From contig NZ_AULB01000030.1 in NCBI RefSeq assembly GCF_000425065.1, forward strand, positions 1 to 64,000: a stretch of DNA of 64,000 nucleotides, in the 5' to 3' direction. Within the stretch, counting starts at the first letter, position 1. Each line of letters starts with the position of its first letter. Of this stretch, positions 1 to 8,698 are shown piece by piece. The notes under the pieces are model-generated. The model had not been told where the DNA came from, searched no databases, and saw only the letters and a list, made by a program, of their open reading frames with translations. The position numbers were made by a program, and so were the translations under genes. Source of the stretch: Actinomadura rifamycini DSM 43936 (GTDB lineage Bacteria; Actinomycetota; Actinomycetes; Streptosporangiales; Streptosporangiaceae).

Positions 1-1865
1 CCGAAGAACCACGCCGTCCAGTAGCCGTCCTCCTCGGCCGCGAACGCCTTCTCGAACCGCCCGTCCGCGCCCGTCTGAACGACCGCCTTCTCCACCCACT
101 CGGTCGCCCCGGCGGGCAGGAAGTAGACGTAGACCGGCTTGCCCGGGGCGGCCTCGGCCGCGCCGCCGTCCACGGAACGGGTCAGCAGCCCCTTCAGCGT
201 GATCGGCTCACCCGCCGCCACGGGCGACGGGGACGCGCCGAACTCGGCGAACTCCGTCGTGTACTTCCCGAGAACTTTCACGTGCGCGATGGGCGCGTTG
301 GACCTGATGTGGTCGTCGTCGCCCCAGAACGCCGCCGTCCAGTAGCCGTTCTTGTCGGTCTTGAACTGCTTGCCGAACGTCCCGTCCGTTCCGACCTCGG
401 TCGTCCCCTGGAACTCCCAGGTCGACTGTCCGTCAGCCATGAAGTAGACGTAGACCGGCAGCCCGCTCGCGGGCTCTTCCCCGTCCTTGAGGCGCACCAG
501 CTCGCCCTGGATCGTGACCGCGCCGCCCGCGCCCGCCGTCGCGGTGTAGCCGTCCAGCCTCGTCCCGTACTTGACCTCGACGTGGCGGACGTCGCTCATG
601 GCGAGAGTCTTACCGCCGGAACCCACATAGTGGACACGCCAGTACCCGTCCTGCAGCGTCCGAGGGCTCTGGACGTCGAAGTACCCCTCGCTGTTCGTCC
701 TGACGTACGAGGCTGTGTCCCACCAGGCATAGGTCGTGTCAGCGTACTCGAGCCTCACCTGGGCGTCCGCGATCGGCTCGGAACCGGCCATGAGCCGACC
801 CGTCGCATGGATCATCTCGTGATAGCCGACGGGGGACGGCTTCATGTCGAAGCCGACGATCCGCGAGTCTCCCCCGATCGACAGCGCCCCCGCGTCGGTC
901 AGGCCGCTCTCCAGGAGGTCGTTCTCCTCGCTGTCCAGACTCAGCCGACCGGCCTCTTCAACGGGAAGCGACAGGCGGAATCCACCGTCCTCGGAGGTGT
1001 AGACCGACCGCCCTGCCCTGCTGAAAGGCCCCGAGACGACTTGCCCGCTCACCACCGCGCCGGGAACCGGGACGAGGCCGTCGGCACCGTTCCGCTCCAG
1101 GCGTCCTTCCACGACCACGGTGGAACCGGCCTCGACCGGCATCGGGGTGACGATCCGCCCCGACAGCTTGACCGACTGCTTCTCGATCTCGGGTTCGGGA
1201 GCCGCCCCCATCACCGTGCACAGTTCCGGCTCGCGCCCCGCCTTGGGACGGACCGCGTCTTCGGTGTAGCCGGTCGTGTAGGTGAACGAGCCGTCCGCCC
1301 TCGTCCGGACCGAGGACCCACTGGTCGTGACCGCGACGTCCGGCGCGGGTCCGGGTTCTGCGTCTCGGGTCCGCTGCACCAGGACTCGCCCCTCGACCGT
1401 CACCGGAGTGTCTGCGTCGATGACCTCGGGTGAACTGGTGAGGTCGGTCATGGTCAGCTGATAGCAGTTGTCGATGTACTTCGCCTCGGTGGTCAGCGTG
1501 GTGCCGTCCGCCGATGCGATCTCCGCGACGAACCTGGTGCCGCCCGGGTGGGCCTCGATGTCCGTCCGGTACTCGGCCGTCCAGGTTCCGTCGTTCGCGG
1601 TGCCGCCGGTACGGGCGAGCGGCATCGTCGCGATGGGCGTCCACTCTTCGTTCGCCAGCTGCTCGACCGCCGCCTCGACGCCGGTGATGCCGCTCGCGGA
1701 CTTGGCCTCGAGGGTCACCGTGGCGACGCGGTCGGCGGACAGGCGGTCGAACGCCACCGACAGGTTCACGTCGGTGACGTCGGCTCGGGCGGCCGCGGGG
1801 ACGAGGAACGTCGTCACCGCGACGATCAGGGCCGTCAGGACGGCCAGGCTTCGTATTCGGGGCAA
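1..1865 (-). CDS. secreted multi-domain beta-sandwich repeat protein (3' end beyond window)
   Basis: The frame stays open from a TTG at 1865 to the window edge, so the C-terminus is missing (over 620 codons visible). The TTG follows a GGAGG with a 7-base spacer. The first 28 or so residues form a signal peptide: basic start (LPRIRS), hydrophobic core, then AAARADV. The mature part is a string of beta-rich modules. The last two are clear repeats, each with a VYVYF segment, then a TDGTFGKQF or ADGRFEKAF turn, then DGYWTA. Such modules resemble carboxypeptidase-regulatory or Ig-like domains of secreted actinobacterial proteins. No catalytic motif was seen. A wall or matrix adhesive role is only a guess. 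It is the last gene before the edge on the strand of the polysaccharide operon, 102 bases after the methyltransferase. Confidence 0.75.
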   Translation of the reverse strand, partial: MPRIRSLAVLTALIVAVTTFLVPAAARADVTDVNLSVAFDRLSADRVATVTLEAKSASGITGVEAAVEQLANEEWTPIATMPLARTGGTANDGTWTAEYRTDIEAHPGGTRFVAEIASADGTTLTTEAKYIDNCYQLTMTDLTSSPEVIDADTPVTVEGRVLVQRTRDAEPGPAPDVAVTTSGSSVRTRADGSFTYTTGYTEDAVRPKAGREPELCTVMGAAPEPEIEKQSVKLSGRIVTPMPVEAGSTVVVEGRLERNGADGLVPVPGAVVSGQVVSGPFSRAGRSVYTSEDGGFRLSLPVEEAGRLSLDSEENDLLESGLTDAGALSIGGDSRIVGFDMKPSPVGYHEMIHATGRLMAGSEPIADAQVRLEYADTTYAWWDTASYVRTNSEGYFDVQSPRTLQDGYWRVHYVGSGGKTLAMSDVRHVEVKYGTRLDGYTATAGAGGAVTIQGELVRLKDGEEPASGLPVYVYFMADGQSTWEFQGTTEVGTDGTFGKQFKTDKNGYWTAAFWGDDDHIRSNAPIAHVKVLGKYTTEFAEFGASPSPVAAGEPITLKGLLTRSVDGGAAEAAPGKPVYVYFLPAGATEWVEKAVVQTGADGRFEKAFAAEEDGYWTAWFF

Positions 1866-1967
1866 GGGGTTGCCTCCACGGATCGGGGGTTTTCCGTGGA
1901 GACGCCCACTTAACGATCTTGGTTGACCGGTAGGACGGTCACGCTTCGGGCACGGTGACGTGCGTGG

Positions 1968-4181
1968 TCAACGCTTCACCGGCAGGAAGGTCTCCAGGTC
2001 CATCGACGGGTGCGGGTACTTCCACTCGACGCCCTCGAACGGGATGTACATCCCCTCCGACATCCCCGCGAGGAAGTAGTTCCCGTTCCACTGGTTCGGG
2101 TTCGTCACCGACGAGCCCTCCTCGTAGCGGGCGCCCACCGGCTCGTACTTCACGTCCACGCCGAACATCGCGTAGACGGCGGCGTCCACGAAGTTGAAGT
2201 GCTCGATGAGGCCGCGCAGGTGCGTGTCCTGGATCGCGAGGCTGTGCACCCGGTCCCGGACGAAGTACAGCGAGCTGATGTCCTTGACGACCTGGTTGAA
2301 GTCGTGCGCCCCGTCGTGGTGGACGATCGCGCGCGCCGAGGTCTCGGGCAGCAGCACCTTCTGGACGTACGTCGGCAGGTCGCCGTAGAACATGCGGACG
2401 CGCGGCGTCGCCCCCGGGAACGTGCGGCGGATGCGCTCGTACGCGAACTGCAGGTAGACCGGGTTGACGTCGACGAGGTCGAGTTCGAAGCCCATCGGCT
2501 CGACGCAGCCCGCGAACACGGTGGACGAGCCGCCCATGAACACGCCGACCTCGACGATCCGGGTGGCGTGCCGGTGGTCGCGCTCGATGCGGGTGAACAC
2601 GTCGAAGTAGTGGTTCGCGCTGCACTGGTCCTCGTACGCGAGGTTCACGCCCGCGACGCGGTCCGCGATGCGGTCGAAGACCGTGTTGTACCCGGCGAAC
2701 GCCTTGAGGTCGGCGTGGTGGCCGCTCAGGATCGGGATGCCGAGGACCTCGTGCGGGTTCTCGAGGTCGGCGATCGAGGCGTCCGGTTCGAGGAAGGTCC
2801 CCCAGGTGTCGTGGTGCACGGCGACCGTCGAGACGTAGTCGGACACTTCGGCGCTCCTCGGCTGCTCTTCCTTCGGCGCGGCGGGCTCGTCCCGCCGCGG
2901 GGCCGCCGCGGCGGCGGCCGGGCGGCCGGTTCCGCCGCCCAAGCGGTCGATCTCCTGCTGCTGGGCCGCGATGGTCTCGGCCATGCGGGTCGCCTCTTCG
3001 GTGCGCGCCTCCGCCTCGTACTGGAGCTGGAGGATGCGGGTGTAGAGCGCGATCCGGTTGTTCTCCATGGCGGCGAGCAGGTCGGACGACGTGTAGGGCC
3101 GCAGCGCCGCGAAGATCTCCGCCGCGCCGGGCGAGCCGGACCGGGCGAGGACGCCGAGCCCGAACACGGCCGGGACGATCTCGAAGCGCCAGTCGCCGCC
3201 GCCCTCGACGAGCGCGTCCTCGACCGCGGTGAGGACGCCGTTGCGCTCGCCGCCCGCGTGCGCCGCGACCGTGTAGGCGCCCATGCCTGCGAAGCCCACG
3301 GGGGTGACCTCGTCGTGCCAGACGGTCGGGCCGCCGCCGGTGGACGGGTGCGCGTCCTCGGCCGCGAGGGGGGACGGCTGGTAGTACATGTCGCGGCGCC
3401 CGCTCGGCCACAGGACGTCGTGCAGGGCCACGACGGCGTCGGGGGCGTTCTTCATGATCCAGGCGAGTTCCTCGCGGACCACGGCGTAGTTGTGGTCGCC
3501 GTCGAGGACGTACAGGTCGGCGGCGGGCAGTTCGCCGAGGACGTCCGGGGAGCGGCCCTCGACCAGGTGCAGGCGCGGGTCGGCGGCGAGGACGGCCCGC
3601 AGTTCGTCGGTCGGGTTCGGCTCGACGCAGTGGACGGTCGCGCCCAGGTCCGCGTACACCGCGCTGGTCCGGCCGGACTCGACGCCGACCTCGACGACCG
3701 TGCCGATCTCGCGGCACCGGGCGATCGCCTCGAACAGGCTCCGGAAGATCGACATGGAGTGGAGCAGGAGCGGCTGCTCGCGGGCGAGGCGCGCCTGCCG
3801 GTGCGGCTCGTCGCGGGTGCCGGCGAACCCGGTCGCGACGATCCCGGACGGTTCGTCCGGCACGGCCGCCTTCTTGCGGGCGGCCTTCCTGGACGCCGTC
3901 CGCTTCGGCTTCGCGGCGGCGCTGCGGACGACCGGCTCGGTGTCCGGTTCGTCCCCCGGCCGCACGAGTTCCGGGGTCTCCGCCGCCTCGCCCACGGGCT
4001 CGACGGCTTCCGCGGGCTCCTCCGCCTCCGCCGCTACGGGCTCCACGGGGGCCTCCGGAACCGCGGGCTCCACCGGCTCCACCGGGTCCTCCGGGGGCGT
4101 GCTCAGGGCGTCCTCCGGGAAAGCCTCCTGGGCGCCGGTCTCGTTCGTGCCGGGTCCGGCACCGGGGTCACTTCGCGTCAC
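1968..4181 (-). CDS. two-domain SAM-dependent methyltransferase
   Basis: A 737-residue protein with a low-complexity P/E/A-rich N-terminus of about 110 residues, then two class I methyltransferase units in one chain. Domain 1 has glycine motif I VVEVGVESGRTS (about residue 162) with CVEPNP as the acidic loop. Domain 2 has RIVEVGVFMGGSS (about residue 540) with DLVDVNP. A central A/Q/E-rich helical linker separates them. Both look like the Methyltransf_24/cephalosporin-hydroxylase-like group found in polysaccharide clusters. The GTG at 4181 was chosen because GGAGG lies 7 bases upstream; an in-frame ATG at 4220 has no such site. The start overlaps the HAD gene's end by 14 bases, so the two are translationally coupled. 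The likely role is O-methylation of sugars of the exported glycan; the substrate is unknown. Confidence 0.85.
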   Translation of the reverse strand: MTRSDPGAGPGTNETGAQEAFPEDALSTPPEDPVEPVEPAVPEAPVEPVAAEAEEPAEAVEPVGEAAETPELVRPGDEPDTEPVVRSAAAKPKRTASRKAARKKAAVPDEPSGIVATGFAGTRDEPHRQARLAREQPLLLHSMSIFRSLFEAIARCREIGTVVEVGVESGRTSAVYADLGATVHCVEPNPTDELRAVLAADPRLHLVEGRSPDVLGELPAADLYVLDGDHNYAVVREELAWIMKNAPDAVVALHDVLWPSGRRDMYYQPSPLAAEDAHPSTGGGPTVWHDEVTPVGFAGMGAYTVAAHAGGERNGVLTAVEDALVEGGGDWRFEIVPAVFGLGVLARSGSPGAAEIFAALRPYTSSDLLAAMENNRIALYTRILQLQYEAEARTEEATRMAETIAAQQQEIDRLGGGTGRPAAAAAAPRRDEPAAPKEEQPRSAEVSDYVSTVAVHHDTWGTFLEPDASIADLENPHEVLGIPILSGHHADLKAFAGYNTVFDRIADRVAGVNLAYEDQCSANHYFDVFTRIERDHRHATRIVEVGVFMGGSSTVFAGCVEPMGFELDLVDVNPVYLQFAYERIRRTFPGATPRVRMFYGDLPTYVQKVLLPETSARAIVHHDGAHDFNQVVKDISSLYFVRDRVHSLAIQDTHLRGLIEHFNFVDAAVYAMFGVDVKYEPVGARYEEGSSVTNPNQWNGNYFLAGMSEGMYIPFEGVEWKYPHPSMDLETFLPVKR

Positions 4182-6834
4182 CGAGCTTCCTCCTGGCCAC
4201 TCGCCCGGCGCCGGCGGCAACGCCCTTCACGCCGAGCGTCCGGTACTCCTCGCGGAGCCTGTCGGTGAGCCGCGCCGCCCGGGCGGCTCTGGTCGCGTGC
4301 TTGTCGAGCGGCATGCGGGGGGCCATGCCGGTCATGGACTGCGGGAGCATCGCGAACGCGACGGTGATCTGCGCGGACGACACCACCGGTGCGCCCGCGC
4401 GGCGGGCGATCGGCAGCCACACGGCCGCGTAGGGGGTGTCGAACTCCATCAGGTTGCCGCCGAGGTAGCGGCAGTCGGCGTAGTGCAGGCCGACGAAGTC
4501 CTCGGGGCTGTCCCAGCGCAGGACCTGCTCGCGGCGCCGCCCGCCGGCGATGACCTTGGCCTCGATCCAGTCGACGCGGACGATCGCGGGGCGGCCCGGG
4601 ATCGCGATGGAGATGTCGACGGTGTCGTGGTGCTCGAAGGCGAGGCGGGCGAAGGACAGGCCGTTGTGGTTGATGCGGACGCGGCGGCGGATCTCCTCGT
4701 GCCAGCGGTCGTCGGACGTCCGGTACCGCAGCCGGGTCTCGTACTTCTCCCCCGCCGGGTCGAACGCCTCGGCGTCGAGGGCGCCGTCGGCGATGGCGCG
4801 GGCCATGGCGCCGAGGCCGGTGTCGGACGCGGCGATCAGCGCGGGCCAGAACGAGTCCCGCATGTGCAGGTCGTCGAGGTCGCCGGGGGCGAGGTAGGGG
4901 ACGGCGGGCTTGAGGTCGGCGGGCAGCAGGGTGGTGACCTGCGAGGAGCCGAAGTTGTCCTCGTGGACCCAGTTGCCGAACACGGCGGCCTCGTCCGCGG
5001 TCGGGGACTCCAGCGCCGACACCAGGATGCGGGAGAGGCGGTCGCGGGCCGCCTCCGGGTGCGCGAGGCTCGGCCAGTCGCCGTCCGCGCCGGCGACCTG
5101 CCGGTTCCACATGCGCTGGAAGGCGAGGACGCCCTCCTGGACGGTGCGGCGCTCGGCGTTCTGCGACGGGGAGTCGGCGGTCTCGCCGAGCACCGGGGCC
5201 GCGTCCTCGGTGAAGCCGATGAGGGAGCCGCAGAGCGCGTTGACGCACTGCTCGACGATCTCGGGGCTGCGGGTGACGGTCGCCGACACCTTCGCGGGGT
5301 GCCCGGCCTGCGCGAGGTAGCCCTCGGCGCGCAGGCCCTCGACGTAGAGGCGTTCGGCGCGGGTGTTGGTGGCGAGGTAGAGGCCGGACGGGACGACGTC
5401 GAGGCCCGCGATCCGCAGCGCCTTCGCGAGCTGCCGCTGGATGGTGCCGCCCCAGCCGAGGTCGACGAGGGTGAGTTCGGGCTCGTCGAGGGCGCCGGTC
5501 GCGCGCAGCGCGCGGATCATCCGCTCGCGGGCGGCGGTGACGGTCACCGCGAGCCGGTTGCACAGGTGGGGTGTCTCGGTGAGGGCGCGGGCGACGCGGT
5601 CGGCGATGTCGCCGTTGTCGATGACGGTGTTCAGCTCGGTGGCGAGGCCCGGGACGTCCCCGGCCTGCAGTTCGAGGACGGAGAGGGCCTGCCGGACGGT
5701 CAGCTGGTAGCCGCTGCGGATGAAGTGGTGGACGGCGTCGGTGTCGAACGGGTCGAGGCCCGCGATGGAGGTGACGAACCGGGACAGCCAGACGGGGCGG
5801 GCCTCGACGTCCCAGCCGCGCGCGGCGGCGGCCTCGTTGATGAGCTCGGACAGCAGCTCGCCCTCGCGCATGGAGCAGTAGAGCCGGCGGGTGCCGGTCT
5901 CGTGCGCGCGCGCCGCGCACCATTCGGCGAACCCGGTCAGGACCGGGCCGAGGACGGCGGCGCCGTAGCGCCACGCGACGTCCAGGGCGGAGGTGCCGTG
6001 CGGGCCGCCGGAGGCGATGGCCTTGGCGCGCAGGCTGGTGAGGCCGAAGTCGCCGTGCCGCTCGTCGAGGTCGGGGGCGTGGTCGCCGAACGGTTCGACG
6101 GGCTCGCGCTCGCGTTCGAGGACGCCGCGGAAGGCGTCGTCCAGCCGCCGGTAGTGGACGGTGCGGATGCCGAGTTCGGCGGGGACCTCGTCGTCGGCGA
6201 CCTCGTGGTCGCCGATGTGCACGATCTGCTCGGGGCTCGCGCCGAGGTCGCGGAGCACGATGTCCCACAGCCCGGATGCCTTGGCGGAGCCGTGCTGGTT
6301 CGACCGGAAGATCCGCACGTTCTCCATCGACCCGAGTTCGGGACGGTCGAGGAGGTGGTGCAGGTGGTCTTCGGTGAAGTACGTGTCGGACACCAGGATG
6401 ACCGTGATGTCCTGCTTGCGGGCGGCCTTGACGAGCGCGGCGATGTCGAGGTCGACGACCGTCAGCTCGCGTTCGAGGTCCAGTTCGGCGCGGACGAGCC
6501 GTTCGATCGGCGTGCCGCCGAACGGGCTCTCGGGCATGGCCCGCCAGATGTCGAACAGCGACACCTCGGTGCCGAGGGAGTCGCGGCCGCGGCGCGCCTG
6601 CTCCTCGGCGAGGATCCGCATCCGCCGCAGCGTCGCGTCGGTCACCCAGGGCGGGCACAGCCCGGCCTCGCGGAGCCGGGCGCCGAGCAGCGCGAACGCG
6701 TCCGCCGGGCGCGGGACGCGGCGCCACAGGACGGTGTCGAAGATGTCCAGGGACAGGACGGTGCACGCGCGGTCGGCGATGATCCGGTGAACGTTGTCGA
6801 GCAGCGGACAACCGATTTCCTGTCTGGTCAACAC
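4168..6834 (-). CDS. HAD-superfamily hydrolase with large C-terminal domain
   Basis: An 888-residue protein. The N-terminal part is an HAD hydrolase: motif I LDIFDT with the nucleophile Asp at residue 30, motif II VSDTYF, and the acidic motif IV IGDHEVADDE. After about residue 230 there is a long second region with a conserved-looking DLGWGGTIQ segment and no recognised fold. This layout matches large HAD proteins (COG5610-like) found beside glycosyltransferases and O-antigen-type exporters; their substrate is generally unknown. The start is GTG at 6834; the adjacent TTG at 6831 is better spaced from AGAGG, so the exact start is uncertain. It overlaps the downstream methyltransferase and follows the ABC exporter genes after a 128-base gap. 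Confidence 0.8.
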   Translation of the reverse strand: MLTRQEIGCPLLDNVHRIIADRACTVLSLDIFDTVLWRRVPRPADAFALLGARLREAGLCPPWVTDATLRRMRILAEEQARRGRDSLGTEVSLFDIWRAMPESPFGGTPIERLVRAELDLERELTVVDLDIAALVKAARKQDITVILVSDTYFTEDHLHHLLDRPELGSMENVRIFRSNQHGSAKASGLWDIVLRDLGASPEQIVHIGDHEVADDEVPAELGIRTVHYRRLDDAFRGVLEREREPVEPFGDHAPDLDERHGDFGLTSLRAKAIASGGPHGTSALDVAWRYGAAVLGPVLTGFAEWCAARAHETGTRRLYCSMREGELLSELINEAAAARGWDVEARPVWLSRFVTSIAGLDPFDTDAVHHFIRSGYQLTVRQALSVLELQAGDVPGLATELNTVIDNGDIADRVARALTETPHLCNRLAVTVTAARERMIRALRATGALDEPELTLVDLGWGGTIQRQLAKALRIAGLDVVPSGLYLATNTRAERLYVEGLRAEGYLAQAGHPAKVSATVTRSPEIVEQCVNALCGSLIGFTEDAAPVLGETADSPSQNAERRTVQEGVLAFQRMWNRQVAGADGDWPSLAHPEAARDRLSRILVSALESPTADEAAVFGNWVHEDNFGSSQVTTLLPADLKPAVPYLAPGDLDDLHMRDSFWPALIAASDTGLGAMARAIADGALDAEAFDPAGEKYETRLRYRTSDDRWHEEIRRRVRINHNGLSFARLAFEHHDTVDISIAIPGRPAIVRVDWIEAKVIAGGRRREQVLRWDSPEDFVGLHYADCRYLGGNLMEFDTPYAAVWLPIARRAGAPVVSSAQITVAFAMLPQSMTGMAPRMPLDKHATRAARAARLTDRLREEYRTLGVKGVAAGAGRVARRKLGDAK

Positions 6835-6962
6835 CGCACCTCTTCTCTGGACTCGGGGCAGGTCACCGCGGGCGCCGGCCGCGGACCGGGGTCACCTTAT
6901 CTGAGCAGTTGCCGGTATCCGTCTGCTACATCCCGTGGTCACCATTGGATTCCGTTTCCCGG

Positions 6963-7724
6963 TCAGGACGGCGCGACCGCCTGGGCGGCGCGCTTGGCGG
7001 CGCGGGCCTCCCGGACGAGGCGTCCCGCCTGCTCGGTCGGCCCGTCGAACAGGACGCGCCCGTGCTCCATCGTGACGCCGCGGTCGCACAGTCCGGTGAG
7101 CATCTTGATGTCGTGCGCGACGATCACCATCGTGCGTCCCTCGCCGCGCAGCTCGCGGATGCGCTCGAGGCACTTCTGCCGGAACGGCGGGTCGCCGACG
7201 GCGAGAACCTCGTCGATGAGGAACACGTCGGGTTCGGTGTGCGCGGCGATCGAGAACGCGAGCCGCATGAACATGCCCGACGAATAGAACTTCACCTGGT
7301 CGTCGAGGAAGCGCTCGACGCCGGAGAAGTCGACGATCTGGTCGAACTTGCGCCGGATCTCGGCCTGCGGCATGCCGAGGATGGCGCCGTTGAGGTAGAC
7401 GTTCTCGCGGCCGGTCAGCTCGGGGTGCAGGCCGGCGCCGACGTCGATGAGCCCGGCGATGCGGCCGCGGACGAGGACCTCGCCGGAGTCCGGGCTCAGC
7501 ACCCCGGAGATCATCTTGAGCAGGGTGCTCTTCCCGGACCCGTTGAGCCCCATCAGCGCGACCGTCTCGCCCTGCGCGAACGTGAGGCTGACGTCGTCCA
7601 GCGCCTTGAACCGGTTCGCGAGCGGCTGCCGGCGCAGCGCCCGGACGCTCATCTCCTTGATCGACCGGGCGTGCCGCAGCGTGAAGTGCTTGGTCACGGA
7701 GTCGACGACGATGGAAGCGGGCAC
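6963..7724 (-). CDS. wzt: polysaccharide ABC exporter, ATP-binding subunit (Wzt/RfbE-like)
   Basis: A 253-residue ATPase. Walker A GLNGSGKST, ABC signature region YSSGMFMRLAFS, Walker B DVFLIDEVLAVGD and the switch His in VIVAHD are all present. The short N-terminal lead (VDSVTKHFTLRHARSIKEM) is typical of the TagH/Wzt subfamily that exports lipid-linked polysaccharide or teichoic acid. There is no C-terminal carbohydrate-binding extension, as in the mycobacterial galactan exporter (Rv3781). The start is GTG at 7724, with AGGAG 8 bases upstream; this site lies inside the end of the permease gene, whose stop is 2 bases away. It works with the permease at 7727-8698. Confidence 0.92.
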   Translation of the reverse strand: MPASIVVDSVTKHFTLRHARSIKEMSVRALRRQPLANRFKALDDVSLTFAQGETVALMGLNGSGKSTLLKMISGVLSPDSGEVLVRGRIAGLIDVGAGLHPELTGRENVYLNGAILGMPQAEIRRKFDQIVDFSGVERFLDDQVKFYSSGMFMRLAFSIAAHTEPDVFLIDEVLAVGDPPFRQKCLERIRELRGEGRTMVIVAHDIKMLTGLCDRGVTMEHGRVLFDGPTEQAGRLVREARAAKRAAQAVAPS

Positions 7725-7726
7725 TT

Positions 7727-8698
7727 CTACAGCTCCTGGGCGAAACGCGACTGCGCGCGGGCGAACACCGCGCGGCCGGTGAGGAACACCAGCAGGCTGA
7801 GCGCGAGCGAGATCCCGGCGTGCAGGTAGAGGTCGGGCGGCAGCGCGAAGTCCCCGCGCGTTCCGGGCAGCCAGAACGCCTTCTGGAACAGGGACACGGC
7901 GCTGACCAGCGGGTTCATGAGGTACACGTCGAGCACCCAGGCGGGCGCGTGGGTCTGCACGTGCGTCCACGGGTAGATCATCGGGACCGACCAGGTGATC
8001 ACGAGCATCGAGATGTCCACGACCTGCTCGAGGTCGCGGAAGAACACGTTGACGGCCGCGCACAGCAGCCCGAGGCCGAGCCCGAGCGTCAGGATGATCG
8101 AGAACCCGAGGACGGCGGCGGCAAGGCCGCCCGGCGTCGGCCGCCATCCCGCGGCGATCGCGCCGCACAGCAGGATGAGCATGCCGGGCACGAAGTGCAC
8201 GAGCGAGACGAGCACCGACGCCGACGGGAACAGCTCGCGGGGCAGGAACACCTTGCGGATCAGCGCCGCGTTGCCGGTGACCGAGCGGGTCGTCGAGTGG
8301 ATCGTCTCGGTGAACAGGTGGATGAGGACCATCCCCGAGAACAGGTAGATCGGGAAGTCCTCGATCGCGCGGTCCATGCCGAGGAACACGCCGACGACGA
8401 AGAAGTACACGGAGAAGTGCACGCCCGGACGGACGTACGACCAGCCGAGCCCGAGCAGCGACCCCTTGTAGCGCGCGCGCAGCTCGCGCCGGACGAGGAG
8501 CCGGAGCAGGTACTTGTGCCGGAGGGTCTGCCGCAGCCCGCCGTCCCCGCCCGGCGGCCGCAGCCCCGGGTCGCGCGGGACGGGCGCCGCGCGGTGCCGC
8601 CCGTGCGCGCGGTCGCCGCCCGGGCCGTCCGCACCGGCAGGGTGCGCGACCGGGGCGCCGGGCCGCGCCGGGTGGTTCGCGGCGGGGCGGGCCGTCAT
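7727..8698 (-). CDS. wzm: polysaccharide ABC exporter, permease (Wzm/ABC-2)
   Basis: A 323-residue ABC-2 permease. The first 75 or so residues are a P/G/H/R-rich cytoplasmic extension. Then comes an amphipathic segment (LLRLLVRRELRARYKGSLLG) characteristic of Wzm/TagG proteins, followed by six hydrophobic segments. The closing YLMNPLVSAVSLFQKAF is also typical of the family. The ATG start overlaps the upstream glycosyltransferase stop (ATGA). With the neighbouring Wzt it should move a lipid-linked galactan across the membrane, as Rv3783/Rv3781 do in mycobacteria. Confidence 0.92.
   Translation of the reverse strand: MTARPAANHPARPGAPVAHPAGADGPGGDRAHGRHRAAPVPRDPGLRPPGGDGGLRQTLRHKYLLRLLVRRELRARYKGSLLGLGWSYVRPGVHFSVYFFVVGVFLGMDRAIEDFPIYLFSGMVLIHLFTETIHSTTRSVTGNAALIRKVFLPRELFPSASVLVSLVHFVPGMLILLCGAIAAGWRPTPGGLAAAVLGFSIILTLGLGLGLLCAAVNVFFRDLEQVVDISMLVITWSVPMIYPWTHVQTHAPAWVLDVYLMNPLVSAVSLFQKAFWLPGTRGDFALPPDLYLHAGISLALSLLVFLTGRAVFARAQSRFAQEL

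Noticed and set aside
282..1433. Plus-strand frames in the first 1.9 kb
   Set aside because: The minus-strand frame gives a signal peptide, repeated beta modules and a well-spaced ribosome site; the plus frames give Arg/Pro-rich sequence with no recognisable domain.
3490..7287. Very long plus-strand open frame (over 1200 codons) across the methyltransferase and HAD genes
   Set aside because: Mirror frame of GC-rich genes; the product is Val/Gly/Arg/Asp-rich without any domain, while the minus-strand frames carry clear HAD and methyltransferase motifs.
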